Source: Odobenus rosmarus divergens (taxonomy: Eukaryota; Chordata; Mammalia; Carnivora; Odobenidae). From it: 64,000 nucleotides of DNA. The notes under the pieces are model-generated. The model had not been told where the DNA came from. It searched no databases and saw only the letters and a list, made by a program, of their open reading frames with translations. The stretch is taken from assembly GCF_000321225.1 (NCBI RefSeq), contig NW_004450467.1, positions 771,099 through 835,098 of the forward strand, given 5' to 3'. The position numbers were made by a program, and so were the translations under genes. The stretch's first letter is position 1; each line of letters opens with the position of its first letter. Of the stretch, positions 28,871 through 42,404 are shown in pieces.

Positions 28871-31780
28871 TAGGAGAGTACAGCCAATGAGGTCAGGTGA
28901 CTTTTAAAAGGAGATGTTATATATAACCTGAAATAAGATCCCAGGCTTCTTGACTACCCAGTAGTGTTTTTAACCTTCTATATTCTTCCTATATTACATT
29001 CAACCATTTGTATAAAACCACACAAAAGTAACAGAAAGAGCTCCCAGAACTTCTGGTGGCCCTTACATTTTTTCAATTATCTGTGCAAAACCTCACAATC
29101 TTCGATGTTCAAAAGTTGCGTGCAGTTGTGCTTGTGTGTATTAATAAATAAGTAGTAATGCTATACAATAATGTTAGCCCATGAAATTCACTGGTCTAAC
29201 CACAATTTTCAGTCTTAGCCACACCACCAATCCACTGAGCCCTCACTTGCTTTATAGCCATCAACCCCGTTCAGTCTTCATTCCTTCTTCACTTGCTTCT
29301 TCCCCAGCATAAATTCTACAGTCTGAATCATTATGACTTCCTTGCAAATACCCTCAACACTCTTGCTCCTCTTTCTCCACCATCAGTCTCCCAGAATGAA
29401 AAAACCAAGTCTGGTTAAAAACCCTACATGTCTTCACACCTGTGCGTATAGCTAGAGGAAAAACCATACAACCACATTGACTGGTTTCACTTCACATTCA
29501 GAATAACAAACCTACAAGTAGACCTGCGACACTGCCTAGAAGTCCTACTGTGCTTCTCTGGTTTGTTTATTCCTTTCTCATTATTTCACAGTGATCCTTC
29601 TCCTCACATTTTTCTTGTCCTCAAATTGTTCTTCTTTGTTCTCCATCCCCTCCTACAAAATTGCCCAACTGATGCCCTTACTTAATAATTAATTGAAAAC
29701 ATAAAAGCAAATAAACACCTTAAAACTACAAACTTCTCATCCTGAAAACTACAAATGTGCATCAAACGTGAGTTCTCTCTCATTGTCTATCATCGGTTTT
29801 TGCTGTTTGGCCTCAATTAGTCTGTTTCTTCAGTTCCTTCTCAGCCTTCAGATCTTGGCTCAAACATCACTTTCTTAGAAGGGCCTTTCCTGACCAACCT
29901 ACATAAAGTTAGCTTTTCCCACACATTTTATCTCTCCTTTAGAATGTAAGCTACAAAAGCGTATAGACTTTATTTTTACTACTGTATCTGCAATTCCCAG
30001 AACAATGCCTAGTACGTGGTAGGCAATTCGTAAATCTGGCAAAATGGGCAAACGTTTGTTTACCTGTTAATTCTGACAACACAGACCTTAACTATCTTGT
30101 TCACATCCAAATCTAATAATGCCTAACTCTGTGCCTGGCATATAGTAGATGTTAAATATACAGCTGATGAATAAATTAATCAGTATGGTTCTTCAAAAGT
30201 AGTTTTTAAATGAGGGAGAAAAATAAGGATTAGGGAGAGCTGAAAAGAATTTGAAAATCTAAACAAAATAAGGATCATGTTCTGATTCATTATACTGAAG
30301 GGCACAGCATCTCATAAATGGCTATGAATGCCTGCTAAAAATTACATCACTACACAAAACACACTTATGAATAGTTCTTAGAATACTTAATCTTTATGAA
30401 ACTTGTGCCTATGATCCAAAACGCAATGGAATAAGTAGGAGGTAATCAGTAATAATCATCCACTTTAGTGATTTCACAATCAGTGACAAGATAACTACTT
30501 CTTACATCTATGTACTTGAGTTATGCAAATAAGCATTTATGCCAACCACATAATGTAAAAGTTAGACCAAAAGACCAAATTAAATCTTGTTAAATGCCTG
30601 AAATAAGCGTTTTTAACCACAAGAAACATTCATTATATGGAATGCTGCTTTTCAAGTGGTAATGTTATTGAACACAATTCTAATTTCTGCTACATTAATT
30701 ATTAGGAATTAACTATTGGTATTTAAATATACAGACATAAGAATGACTGAACAGCTAATGTGTGCAGAGTATTTTAGACTCTTGGGGATACAAAGATAGG
30801 CAACTCATGGGTAGATATATGTAAGTAATATTATGAAAAGTGACAGATAATAGAAACAAACATAAAGTGCTATAGTAGCCCAGGTGAAGAAGCAATTAAT
30901 TCTGAAGTGATCATGAAAAGATACAGAAAATAAGCAGTATTGGAGCTGGACATTAAACATGAAAAGAAGTTTGTCCAAAACATAATTCCCTCTTAAAAAA
31001 AAAAAAACACATAATTCCCTCTTTAACAATTCTCAGTAAAACAAATATTTAAAGCAGTGCATTGTTATATCATAAAACACAAGACAATAATCACAGAATA
31101 ACAAAAGCACAGGTGTTTTGGAAACAGACTATACTTAAGTCAAATCTCATTCAAAACAAACAAAACTCCCAACAAGTAGGTAAGATGAAGTCTAAAGTGA
31201 CTTCCTCAAAATTAAACATTAAAGAATTCAAAACCTTAGAATAGAAGCAAGCCTTCTTAATCTTAAGCTATACTTTTTCCAGTACTGATAGATTATTATT
31301 TAAGAATAAAATAAAATGTCAGTTAGTAAACAACTAATTATTTAATGATTACAGTAGGTTGTATGGCAATGAATGTTCATATTTTTTTCTAGTCCTTTAG
31401 CACTCACAGAATAAAAAATAATTCTCTAGCTCATAAAATGAAAACCAACTTCTTAATTATATGATCATTTATGCTAAATAACTTTTTGGCATATATACTT
31501 ACTATATTTTAACATACGTATTTACCATAATTCCAAAAAGGTACTTCCATTTTAAAAGCTACATTTTAAAAAGGAAGACTTATCTTTTTGAATTGATTTA
31601 TTATATATTGAGCTGCTGAGGGTTGGTTTTTTTTTCATGATAGAAAAAAGACTGTATTACAATGAAAAAAGTATCTTACTTCAGGATCTTATCATTCATC
31701 TCAACACTTATTTGACTGCTTTTGTAAACCTCCCCTTCATTCTTCTTTACTAAAATAACCAAACTGCTTCATGCTCATTC
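28871..31780. other. Upstream stretch with L2 scraps only
   Basis: An L2-like segment lies at about 29850-30040 (CCTTCAGATCTTGGCTCAAA, AGAATGTAAGCTACAAAAGC). No gene is recognised elsewhere. Confidence 0.5.
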
Positions 31781-31784
31781 TAAA

Positions 31785-32200
31785 ACACAGCAGGGCTGAT
31801 CTCCCAATGGGCTGTGTCTTCCCTCTGCCTGAAATGCTCTTTCTCCAGATATCCACATTGCCTACTCCTTCACTTCCTTTAATTCTTGCATCAGCCATCA
31901 CCTCCTCAATAAGTCCTATCCTAACCATCCTGTTTAAAATGCCACCCTGCCCCCCACCACTCTAACCTACCTCCAACCTCCTGGTCCCCTTTCCCTGCTC
32001 TATTTTCGTAACACTCTTTACTTCCTTTCATGCTACATCACTTCCTGTTTATTATGTTTTACTTATTGTTTTTCTGTACTACTAGAATGTAAGCCCATGA
32101 GCATTGAAATTTTAGGTTGTTCATGGATAAATCCCAAAGACTCTAAAACCATGACTGGCAGAGAGGAAGTACTCAATAAGGATTTGTTGAATACTGGATA
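31785..32200 (-). repeat. L2 3' end
   Basis: Plus strand reads TTCCCTCTGCCTGAAATGCT, then TAGAATGTAAGCCCATGAGC and TACTCAATAAGGATTTGTTG, in the order of the L2 3' consensus complement. Confidence 0.8.
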
Positions 32201-33487
32201 GAAATGAATAGAACACAATAGCTAGAAAAATTTCAGGTGATTTTACCAATGAATTCAATAAAATATTTAATAAAGAAAGAAAGAATGTCATCTTATGCAA
32301 TCTTTTTTCAGAGACTAGAGACAGAGGGAACACTTGAAAGTACCTACACAGAGATAGAAATTATTAAAAAAAAGAACCAAACAGAAATTCCGGATATGAA
32401 AATTAAAATAACTGAATTGAAAAATTCCCTAGAGGGGTTTAACAACAGACTTGAACGGGCAGAAGAAAACCAGCAAACTTAAAGCCAAGTCATTTGAAAG
32501 TATCAAGTCTGAGGAACAAAAAGAAAAAAGAATGTAGAAAAATGAACAGAGCCTAAGGGACTTATGAGATACCATCAAGAGAACCAATATAAGCATTATG
32601 AGTACTAGAAGAAGAAAAAGAAAGAATGAGGAGGGGAGATTATTTGAAGAAATAATGGCTGAAAACATCATAAATTTAAGGAAAAGACAGGGATGTACAA
32701 ATCCATATAGATGGATCTACAAATCCAAGAGGCCCAACAAACTGCAAGGATAAATCCAAAGAAACCCACACTGAGACACATTATTATGAAGCCATCAAAA
32801 GACAAAGACAAAGAAGGAATCTTGAAGGCATCAAAAGAAAAGCAACTCATCATTTACAAGATTTTCCAGCAGAAACCTTGTTAAGTCAGAAGGCAGTGGG
32901 ACAATATAGTTAATGTGCTGAAAGAAAAAACTTGTCGACTGAGAATTTTATATACAGGAAAACTGTCCTTCAAATATGAGAGAGAAATTAACATTCCCCG
33001 AATAAATAAAAGCTGAGGGAGTTCATTACCACTAGATCTGTCCTACAAGAACTGCTAAAGAGAGTCTTTCAGATTGAAATTAAGGATGCTAGACATTATA
33101 TAACGATAAAAGCATTAACTCACCAAGAAGATATCACAATTATAAATATATATGCACAAAACACCAAAGCTCCAAAATATATAAAACAAACACTGATGTA
33201 ATTCAAAGAGAAATAAATCTCTCTACAATAATAGCAGGCAACTTCAATACCCTGCCTTCCGTAGATGGATAAAACAATGAGACAGAGATCAGGAAGGAAA
33301 TATAGGACTTGAACAACACTAAGGACCAATCGGTTCTAACAGACACATACAGAATGCTCTGTCTAACAATAGCAGAATACACATTTTTCTCAAGTGTAGA
33401 TGGAATATTCTTCAAGATAAACCATATGTTAGACCATAAAACAAGTCTTAATAAAATTTAAAAGACTGAAAACATATAAAATACCTT

Positions 33488-33552
33488 TTTCTTTTTTTTT
33501 AAGATTTTATTTATTTATTTGACAGAGAGAGCCAGAGAGCACAAGCAGAGGA
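33488..33552 (-). mobile_element. Can-SINE fragment (3' end only)
   Basis: Tail complement TTTAAGATTTTATTTATTTA followed by about 35 bases of body; the head is missing. Nested in the old L1. Confidence 0.8.
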
Positions 33553-34347
33553 GTATTTTTCAATCAGAACATAATGGAATTAGAAATCAATAGCCAAAAG
33601 AAAACTGGAAAATCCACATATATGTGGAAAATTAAACACACTATTAAATAATGAGTCCTACAAGAAATCACAAGGAAAATTGGAAAATATCTTGAAGCAA
33701 ATGAGACTACCACACAGCAGAACTTGAGGGATGCAGCAAAAGCAGTGCTAAGAGGCAAATTTATAGGTATAAAAACTTACGTTAAAAAAGAAGAAAAATC
33801 TCAAAACCTAATTTTATACCCTAAAACTAGAATTAGAGGAAAAGGAAAAAATTAAACCCAAAAGTAATAAAAGGAAATAATAAATACTAGAGCAGTGATA
33901 AATAAAATAGAAAAGAGAAAAACAATAGAAAAATAATCAACAAAACCAAGCATTTGTTCTCCAAGAGATAAACAAAATTGACAAACCTTTAGTTAGACTA
34001 AGAAAAAAAATGGAGAAAACACAAATAAGTAAAACCAGAAATGAAAGAGGAGGCATTACTACTGATTCCATAAAAATAGAAAGGACTGAACTAGGAACAA
34101 TTACATGCCCACACAATGGATAAACTAGATGAAATGGACAAATTCCTAAAAACACACAAGCACCAAGACTGAATCATGAAAAAATTAAAAATTTCAATAG
34201 GCCTATAAGTAGTGAAGAAATTGAATCAGTAATCAAAAACCTCTCGACAACAAAAGAAGCCCAGGACCACATAGATTTACTGGTTAATTCTACTAAACAT
34301 TAAAGAAAAATTAACACCTTAAACAGAAATTAACACTTTCAACTCTT

Positions 34348-34544
34348 TTTTTTTTAAGATTTTATTTATTTATTTGACAGAGAGAGACACAGCGAGAGAG
34401 GGAACACAAGCAGGGGGAGTGGGAGAGGGAAAAGCAGGTTTCCTGCTGAGCAGAGAGCCCGATCCAGGGCTCGATCCCAGGACCCTGGGACCATGACCCA
34501 AGCCGAAGGCAGACACTTAACAACTGAGCCACCCAGGTGCCCAG
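34348..34544 (-). mobile_element. Can-SINE nested in L1
   Basis: Full-length reverse copy; TSD CAC(T/C)TTCAACTCTT at 34334-34347 and 34545-34558. Confidence 0.95.
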
Positions 34545-35092
34545 CACCTTCAACTCTTAAAAAGCAAGGACTAAGAATTCTTAAACTCTTCTAAAAAATT
34601 TAAGAGGAGTGAGCAGTGCCTAATTCATTCTATGAGGCCAGCTTTACCCTGATACCAAAGCCAGGCAAAGACACTACGAGAAACGAATACTGCAGACCAA
34701 TATCCCAATAAACACTGATACAAAAATCTTCAAATAAAATACTACCACTCTGAATGCAATAGCATATTCAAAGGGTCACATACAATGACCAGGTGGGATT
34801 TATTCCTGTAATGCAAGAATGGTTCAATATATGAATATCAATCAATGTAATACATGGCATTAACAAAATGAAGAGTAAAATAATGATCATTTAAATTGAT
34901 GCAGAAATGCATTTGATAAAATTTAATACTTGTTTAAGATTTTAAAAAAACACCCAAACTAAGAATAGAAGAAAACTCCCTGGACATAATAAAGGCCATG
35001 TATGAAAAACCCATAGCTAACATCACACTCATTGGTGAAAGACTGAAAGCCTTCCCTCTAAGAACAGAAACACGCAAGGAGGCCTACTTTTT

Positions 35093-35290
35093 TTTTTTTT
35101 AAAGATTTTATTTATTTATTTGACAGAGAGAGAGAGACAGTGAGAGCAGGAACACAAGCAGGGGGAGTGGGAGAGGGAGAAGCAGGTTTCCTGCTGAGCA
35201 GGGAGTCTGACATGGGGCTCAATCCCAGGACCCCAGGATCATGACCTGAGCTGAAGGCAGACGCCTAACGACTGAGCCACCCAGGTGCCC
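35093..35290 (-). mobile_element. Can-SINE nested in L1
   Basis: Full-length reverse copy; perfect TSD AAGGAGGCCTACTTTT at about 35077-35092 and 35291-35306. Confidence 0.95.
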
Positions 35291-35375
35291 AAGGAGGCCT
35301 ACTTTTGCCATTTCTATTCAACACAGTACCAGAAGTCCTTGCCAGAGCAAGCAGTCAAGAAAAAAAAAAAGACAT

Positions 35376-35863
35376 CCATGGGTAAAGAAGATGTGGTATA
35401 TATATATAAATGTAATATCAGTCAGCTATCAAAAAAATGAAATCTTGCCATTTGCAACAATGTGGATGGAACTAGAGGGTATCAGGCTAAGTGAAATAAG
35501 TCAATCAGAGAAAGACAATTATCATATGATTTCACTCATATGTGGAATTTAAGAAACAAAACAGAGGAACATAGAGGAAGGGAGGGAAAAATAAAACAAG
35601 ATGAAATCAGAGAGGGAGACAAACCAAAAGAGATGCTTAACTATAGGAAACAAACTGAGGGTTGCTGGAGGTGGGGGGATGGGGTAACTGGATGATGGGC
35701 ATTAAGGAGGGCACGTGATGTAATGAGCACTGGGTGTTACATAAGACTGATGAATCACCGAACTCTACCTCTGAAACTAATAATATACTATATGTTAATT
35801 AACTGAATGTAAATAAAATAAAATTAAACTAAAAAAAATAAAGCCTTCCCATATCAAAAGTAA
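35376..35863 (+). mobile_element. Carnivore L1 3' end inserted into the old L1
   Basis: Sense 3' UTR (GAGCACTGGGTGTTACATAA, then AACTGAATGTAAATAAAAT) with a poly(A) end. AAAAAAGACATCCA lies on both sides (about 35366 and 35868). Confidence 0.88.
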
Positions 35864-36124
35864 AAAAAAAAAAAAGACATCCAAATTGGAAGGGAAGATT
35901 AAAATTAACTTTATTTCTCTATTTACAGAGGACTTGATCTTATATGTAGAAAACCCTAAAGATGCCACAAAAAGACTGTTAGAACTAATCAATGAATTCA
36001 GTAAAGTTGTGAGATATAAAATCAGTTTAATTTCTATACACTAACAATGACTCTGAGAAGGAAATTCAGAAAACAATTCTATTTACAATAGCACCAAAAA
36101 GAATAAAATACTTAGGAATAAATT

Positions 36125-36233
36125 TTTTTTCTCTTTAAATTTTTTATTGTTATGTTAATCACCATACATCACATCATTAGTTTTTGATGTAGTGTTCCAT
36201 GATTCATTGTTTGTGCATAATACCAGTGCTCCA
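36125..36233 (-). mobile_element. Short carnivore L1 3' fragment
   Basis: About 110 bases of the 3' end, antisense (TTATGTTAATCACCATACAT, GATTCATTGTTTGTGCATAA), nested in the old L1. Confidence 0.85.
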
Positions 36234-36765
36234 GTGAAAACTATAAAACACTGTTGAAAGAAATTAAACAAGACACAAAGAAATGTAGAGACATCCAGTG
36301 TTCACACATTGGAAGACTTGATATTGTTAAGATGTTAATACTACCCCCAAACGATCTACAGATGCATTCTCTATCAAAATCCCAAAAAGAAATAGAAAAA
36401 AAAAAATCCATCCTAAAATTCATATGGAATCTTAAAGAATCTCAAATAACCCGAACAATACTAAAAAGCAGGATGAAGTTGGAGGTCTCACACTTCCTGA
36501 TCTCAAAACTTATTTCAAAGTCACAGTAATCAAAACAGTGTGATCCTGGCATAAAGACAGATATATAGATCAAAAGAATAAATTAGAGAACCCAGAAATA
36601 AAACTTCACATATATGGTCAAATGATTTTCAACAAGACTGCCAAGACCATTAATTAGGGAAAGAACAAACTTTTCAGCAACTGGTGTTGAGAAAACTGAA
36701 TAACCATATGTAAAAGAACAAAGTTGAATTCTTATGTTACACTATATACAAAAAATTAACCCCCC

Positions 36766-37070
36766 CACATCAGGCTCTGGGATCATCGGGGAGTCTGCTT
36801 GGGACTCTCTCCCCCTGTGCTCCTTCCCCCCATGCTTGCTCTCTCTCTCTCAAATAAATAAATCTTAAAAAAAAAAAAAGATGGGGCACCTGGGTGGCTC
36901 AGTCATTAAGTGTCTGCCTTTGGCTCACGTCATGATGGGATCGAGCCCTTTATCAGGCTCCCTGCTCAGCGGGAAGCCTGCTTCTCCCTCTCCCACTCCC
37001 TCTGCTATGTTCCCCCTCTCACTGTGTCTCTCTCTGTCAAATAAATAAATAAAATCTTTAAAAAAAAAAA
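36766..37070 (+). mobile_element. Dimeric Can-SINE insertion nested in L1
   Basis: A 5'-truncated monomer (36766-36880) with its own tail is followed directly by a full-length monomer (36883-37070). A single shared flank, AAAAAATTAACCCC, bounds the pair (from about 36750 and 37075). Confidence 0.88.
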
Positions 37071-38230
37071 TTTGAAAAAATTAACCCCTAAGTATCAAGG
37101 ACTTAAACATAAGAGCAAAAACTACAGAACTTAGAAGAAAACATAGGGGAAAAGCTTCATAACAGTGGATTTGGCAATGATTTCTTGGATGTGACACTAA
37201 AACACAGGCAACAGAAAAAACAGATAAACTGGATTTCATAAAAATTAAAAACTCTTGTGCATCAAAGGACATTATCAAGAGAGTGAAAAGACAACCTGCA
37301 GAATAGAAGAAAATATCTGCAAGTCCTATATCTTATAAAGGGTTAACCAGAATGTAAAAAGAACTCCTACAAGACAACAACAAAATAACCCAATTTAAAA
37401 TATGGGCAAAGGACTTGAATAGATCCTTGTCCAAAAAGATATACAAATGGCCAATAAGCAAATGAAATGACGCTCATCACCACTAATCATTGCGAAAATG
37501 CAAATCAAAACCATAATGAGATACTACTTCACCCCCATTAGGATGGCTATTATCAAAAACACAGAAAACAAGTGTTGTTGAGGTTGGGAGAAATTGGAAC
37601 TCTTGTGCAGTGCTGGTGGGAATGTAACTAGGGCAGCTGCTGTGGAAAATGGGATAGTGGTTCCTCAGAAAAACACAGAATTACCAACAATTCTACTTTG
37701 GGGTATATATTCAAAAGAATTGAAAGCAAGTTCTCAAAGAGATATATGTATATCCATGTTCATAGCAGTATTATCCGCAGTAGCTAAAAGGTGGGAGCAA
37801 CCCACATGTCCATCAATGGACATGAATACAATGTTGTACAGACATACAATATGGAATATTACTCAGTCTTAGAGGGGAAAGGACATTCTGATACATGCTA
37901 CAATATGGATTAGCCTAGAAGACATTACGCTTAGTGGAAAAAGGCAGCCACAAAAGGGCAAATATTGCATGATTCCATTTACATAGAATACCTAGAATAG
38001 TCAAATTCAGAGAAGGAAAGTAGAATTGTGGTTACTAGGGACGTGGGGAAAGGAGAATAAATGGAAATTGTTTAATGGGTAGAGTTTTAGTTCAGGAAGA
38101 TAAAATTCTGGAGATGGATGGTGGTGATAACAGTAAAACAACGTGAGCGTACTTAATGTCACTGAACTGCACATTTAAAAATGATTAAAAGGGTAAATTG
38201 TATGTAATGCACATTTCGCCACAATAAAGA

Positions 38231-38745
38231 TGTTACTCGGGATGTGGTACAGGGAAACAAAGTAATGAAAAACACAAAAGCCAAACTGAAAGATATGGAA
38301 AGGAGAATGGAACGGTCCGCCTGCCCTCAGATCCATGCATAACCTTCCATGTCCTGAGTCTGGGGAGCTGATATCTCAAAACTGTTATTTCCCACACTAC
38401 TCGTTCCCTTCACTTCCTCCTCTGCTAGATTCTGTCCATGAGAGTCTCAGGCAGGAGACTGGATGGGAGGAGGAGGGGATACCAGGATATTTCTCCTCTG
38501 CTTTCTCTGGGTTTTATGACGTCTCCACCAGTGGCTATGTCTCCACAGTCCCTGTTCCTATAAGGAAAAACCTGCCATGGTTCAAGATGGCCTGTTTCTG
38601 GGTTCTGGTAAGACTACCTCCATACAGCAACCCTACAGCCCAAGCAGTGACAAGAGTTTTTTTGCTGTTGCTGAACATAAACTGCCTCACTATGCCCTGT
38701 TTGGCATTTAGATATCCCAAAACATTTCTAACTGATTTTTCACAT
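38231..38745. other. Gene-free stretch between L1 and an ancient repeat
   Basis: An open frame from 38335 runs into the following repeat and resembles no known protein. Confidence 0.5.
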
Positions 38746-38749
38746 GTCT

Positions 38750-39095
38750 TAGTATGTTCAGCCTGCTATAACAAAAATACCATAAATTGGGTGGCTTAGA
38801 AACAAAAGTACTTATTTCTCCCAGTTCTAGAGGCTGGTAAGTCCAATGTCATGTGCTGGTAGACCCAATGTCTAGTGCGAGCCCACTTTCTAGACAGCTG
38901 GGTTTTCACAATAACCTCACATTGTGGAGAAGATGAGTTAGATCTCTGAGGTCTCTTTAATAAGGACATTAATCTTATTCATGAGGCTCCTCCCTCATGA
39001 CCTAATCACCTCCAAAGGCCCCACCTCCCATCACCCTGGTGCTTAGGATTTCAACATAGGAATTTTGGGAGGACACAAACATTCAGACCAGAGCA
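38750..39095 (+). repeat. Ancient interspersed repeat of unnamed family
   Basis: Starts like TAGTATGTTCAGCCTGCTAT with CCATAAATTGGGTGGCTTAG and ends GGAGGACACAAACATTCAGA, a widespread old mammalian repeat pattern whose name I cannot give with certainty. Confidence 0.6.
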
Positions 39096-39430
39096 CCATC
39101 TGAAATTTCCTGTTGAACTACCCGGTATTAACTGTTTTCCAGACCGATTCAGTCCAACACACATCCAATCCATTTGAGAAGGCGAGAATAGAGAGAATGG
39201 AGAAAAAGCAACAGGTAATGGTTGAGAGTTTTCCTAAAGAGGTGAAAAGTGTGAACACTCAAATTTAGGAAGCTCAAGTAGGGTAGATAAAAAGAAATCC
39301 ACAGTTAGATACACACCACAGTACAACCATGGAACACCAAATACAAAGAACACCTCTTAAAACCAACCAACTAGAAAAGATATATTACATGTAGAGGAAA
39401 ACAATTAGAATGAGGCTGATTTTCTTTCTT

Positions 39431-39624
39431 TTTTTTTTTTTAAGATTTATTTATTTTAGAGAGAGAGCAAGCAAGCAGGGGGAGGAACAGAGGGAGAGGG
39501 AGACAAGCAGACTCCCTGCTGAGTGGGGAGCCCCACGCAAGGCTTGATCCCAGGACCCTGAGATCATGACCCGAGCAGAGATCAAGAGTCAGACGCTCAA
39601 CCGACTAAGCCACCCAGGTGCCCC
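39431..39624 (-). mobile_element. Can-SINE
   Basis: Reverse copy of an older subfamily (AAGAGTCAGACGCTCAACCG) ending GCCACCCAGGTGCCCC. Confidence 0.92.
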
Positions 39625-39947
39625 TTGACTGCGGATATTAAAATAGAAAGCAGTAATATAATAAATTCAAAAAAAAAAAGTATTCAAATGAAAGATGATA
39701 ATTGTTAACCTAAAATAAACAAAAGTATCCACAAAAGTATCTTTCAAGATCAAAGGCAAGATAAAGACATTTTTCACCAAAAAAAATTTGCGTTTAACCA
39801 TAATGACCCCTGAGAAAGAGCACATTTATAGGATACCTTTCAGGAACAACAGCGATCCACAAGAAAGGTCTAAATTGCCAAAAAACAGCAAAGAAACTGT
39901 TATGCATGTGTATAAATCTAAACTAGCACTGACTGCAAGACACAATA

Positions 39948-40004
39948 CTAGATAATAATGAATGATAATAATAATGAAATGAATAACATGAATAATAATG
40001 AAAA
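39948..40004. repeat. (TAA)n-rich low-complexity tract
   Basis: Imperfect GATAATAATGAA/TGAATAA repeats. Confidence 0.8.
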
Positions 40005-40084
40005 GTGTAGTAATAGGATTTCAATGTTCCTAAATTACTTATATGGTTAAAGAGGCAGTTAGAAATACTAACTTCAGACTTTTT

Positions 40085-40260
40085 TTTTTTAAAGATTTTA
40101 TTTATTTATTTGACACAGAGAGATAGAGTGAGAGGGAACACAAGCCAGGGGAGTGGGAGAGGCAGGAGCAGGGAGCCCGATGTGGAGCTCGATCCCAGGA
40201 CCCAGGGATCATGACCTGAGCGAAAGGCAGACGCTTAACGACTGAGCCACCCAGGAGCCC
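40085..40260 (-). mobile_element. Can-SINE with internal deletion
   Basis: Reverse copy; perfect 17-bp TSD ACTAACTTCAGACTTTT at about 40068-40084 and 40261-40277. It lacks part of the usual body. Confidence 0.95.
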
Positions 40261-40589
40261 ACTAACTTCAGACTTTTAAGATAAATATACATGTTAAATG
40301 CTTACATTAAACACGAGAACCTCAAAACACCATTATATAAAGAAAGTAGCAGATGGCTTTACTCAAAGCCAAGCATTATTGTAATACCCCGATTCTTACT
40401 TTTAAAAAATATTCATCATATATTTTTGCAGAACATTAACGGAGGATCTTTCCCTCAATGCACCCACTTCTGCTAAGCACTTTCAACTTCACCATGTAAA
40501 GTTTTAAGTTAGATTCAAAAGGAGCTCCTGCCTGTGATGGAAGAGACATACTGGAAGGTCAACAGGTCAGCTACCTAAGTTGTCCCTCT

Positions 40590-40930
40590 CCACACGGCAG
40601 CCAGAATGATCTCAACACAGAAAATCAGATCACATAATTTTCCTGCTAACAAGCCTTCAAAATCCATATGCTTACTGCGTTCTCCAGACCCTGAATGATC
40701 TGGCTCTTTCTGACACCCCTAAACTCACTCTTAAGTTTTTCTTCACCACTCCCTGTGTCTTCAGCCTCTACTCTCTCCTGACAGGTGTTTGGACACTGAA
40801 ACTCTTGTCTGCTGAAGGATGTCCTTTTGTCTTGGCTTAGCTGCTTCCTCGAACCCTCTGCATGGCTGGCTTGACCTTCTCTCATACACGTACCATGAAG
40901 ATCACACACAGTTACCACACCCACAAATGA
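40590..40930 (-). repeat. L2-type ancient LINE fragment
   Basis: Plus strand reads AGATCACATAATTTTCCTGC, CCTTCAAAATCCATATGC and CTGAATGATCTGGCTC, in L2 complement order. Confidence 0.6.
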
Positions 40931-41480
40931 ACTACCCCTGCTTTTATCTTATTGCATAGATTATCCTCTTGGCATGATTGTGAAAGGAATAAAGCCTCCC
41001 TGGTTAAAAGAAGCCCACTAAAAAGTGTGTTTGCTATATAAAACAACTTCACAGAGACACCAGGCTGAATCACCACACAAGTTTTGGGTATCTCCTTTCT
41101 CAGAACTTTAAAACACACTCACAGAAATCTCTGGTCTAGTGTAACTGCAGACCAGATGAACTGGACACATATCTCTTTCAGCTTTCCATAACATAGGTAA
41201 TAAAGTATGGCTTAAAACAGACCTTGTCTAGTTATATGTATGGTCTGTTTTGAATGAGCCGCAGTCAATGTTTTGTTCCCTTCAATTTGCTTAAAGATGC
41301 TCTGTAGAGAGGGCAAACAAGGACTACTGATGTACTTCCATACATGTATTCTTTCTACCACTCATTTTCTCAGTTTGTAATTATGGAAATAAAAGTACTT
41401 GCTTAAAATAAGTGCTGAAACCAAAAGAAAGGCCATCATTTCCTAACAAATTTCTCCATAGTTAAAAAGTGGCATTAGTG
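40931..41480. other. Gene-free stretch
   Basis: No named element or gene signal. Confidence 0.5.
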
Positions 41481-41690
41481 GGGCGCCTGGGTAGTTCAGT
41501 TGGTTAAGCTTCTGCCTTCAGCTCAGGTCATGATCCCAGGGTCCTGGGATCAAGTCCCACATTGGGATCGAGTCCCACATTGGGATCCTTGGTCAGTGGG
41601 GAGCCTGCTTCTCCCTCTGCCTCTGCCACTCCCCCTGCTTGTGCTCTCTCTCTCTCTGATAAATAAATAAAATCTAAAATAAAATAAAAT
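41481..41690 (+). mobile_element. Can-SINE with a small internal repeat
   Basis: Forward copy; TSD AAAAGTGGCATTAGTG at about 41465-41480 and 41692-41707. Inside, GGATCGAGTCCCACATTGGG-like sequence is present twice in tandem (about 41545-41590). Confidence 0.93.
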
Positions 41691-41699
41691 AAAAAGTGG

Positions 41700-42400
41700 C
41701 ATTAGTGAGAACCCAAAACAACTTTAAGTCATCAGAACACTATTTCAAGCTTTAGTACAAACCCATAAGCTTCAATGTCCACAGTTATAAAATGCAATGA
41801 TAATGCATGTCTGAACTAATTCTGAGTTGATTTAAGTATCAAATAAGGAAATGCTTCATAAATTGTAATAACAGGATTACTGTACTCCTTTTTAAAGGAT
41901 AAAAGTTAGGTTATGGTTTTGGCCACACAATTACCCGTTCAAATTAGTAAGGTATATTTTCTGAGTCAGAAATCACAACCTGCAATGTCTGCAGGGCAAG
42001 GGAGGTGAAATACATGAGGCAGGTGGGAGAAAGTACGAGCAGGGAGTGGAGACCCTGTGGAAACTGGAGAGTGTACACACTCCATCCAAAGTGGGCAACC
42101 ACATGCTGGCTTCAGCTGCTAATGGTTGCAAGCTCCCCCTTGCCTGGCCCTCCTGTCTCTCAGGAAAAGCTAGGACTCTGGGAATTTATGCAAAATGTAC
42201 TAATTCTAAATTATTGGTAAATAATTCAATTATTTTAAAGTGATGAGCTCACCCAAATCAACATATCCAAAGACCAAATTCAGCTTTTATGCTATCACCT
42301 TATGACTTCTACATGAGGATTTGTGTTCTTTGTCAAGAAATAGACAATAGACATAAACCTAACCACACGGTGTGATTATCCTCAGAGCTCAGGAAAAATG
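41700..42400. other. Gene-free stretch
   Basis: Nothing recognised. Confidence 0.5.
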
Positions 42401-42404
42401 GACA

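Larger units (their letters stand above)
32230..38230 (+). mobile_element. Old near-full-length L1, sense, multiply interrupted
   Basis: In order it shows an ORF1-like coiled-coil stretch (about 32340-32480), ORF2 RT-region remnants (about 34160-35060), an ORF2 C-terminal piece coding [10 protein letters not shown] (about 36290-36460) and a 3' UTR ending at CACAATAAAG (about 38228). Stops and frameshifts abound, so it is dead. At least seven younger elements lie inside it. Confidence 0.85.

Noticed and set aside
32237..32482. Coiled-coil open frame as a possible gene
   Set aside because: It matches L1 ORF1-type sequence at the start of the old L1 and is truncated.
38335..38799. 154-codon plus-strand open frame
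   Set aside because: It ends inside an ancient interspersed repeat and shows no known motif.
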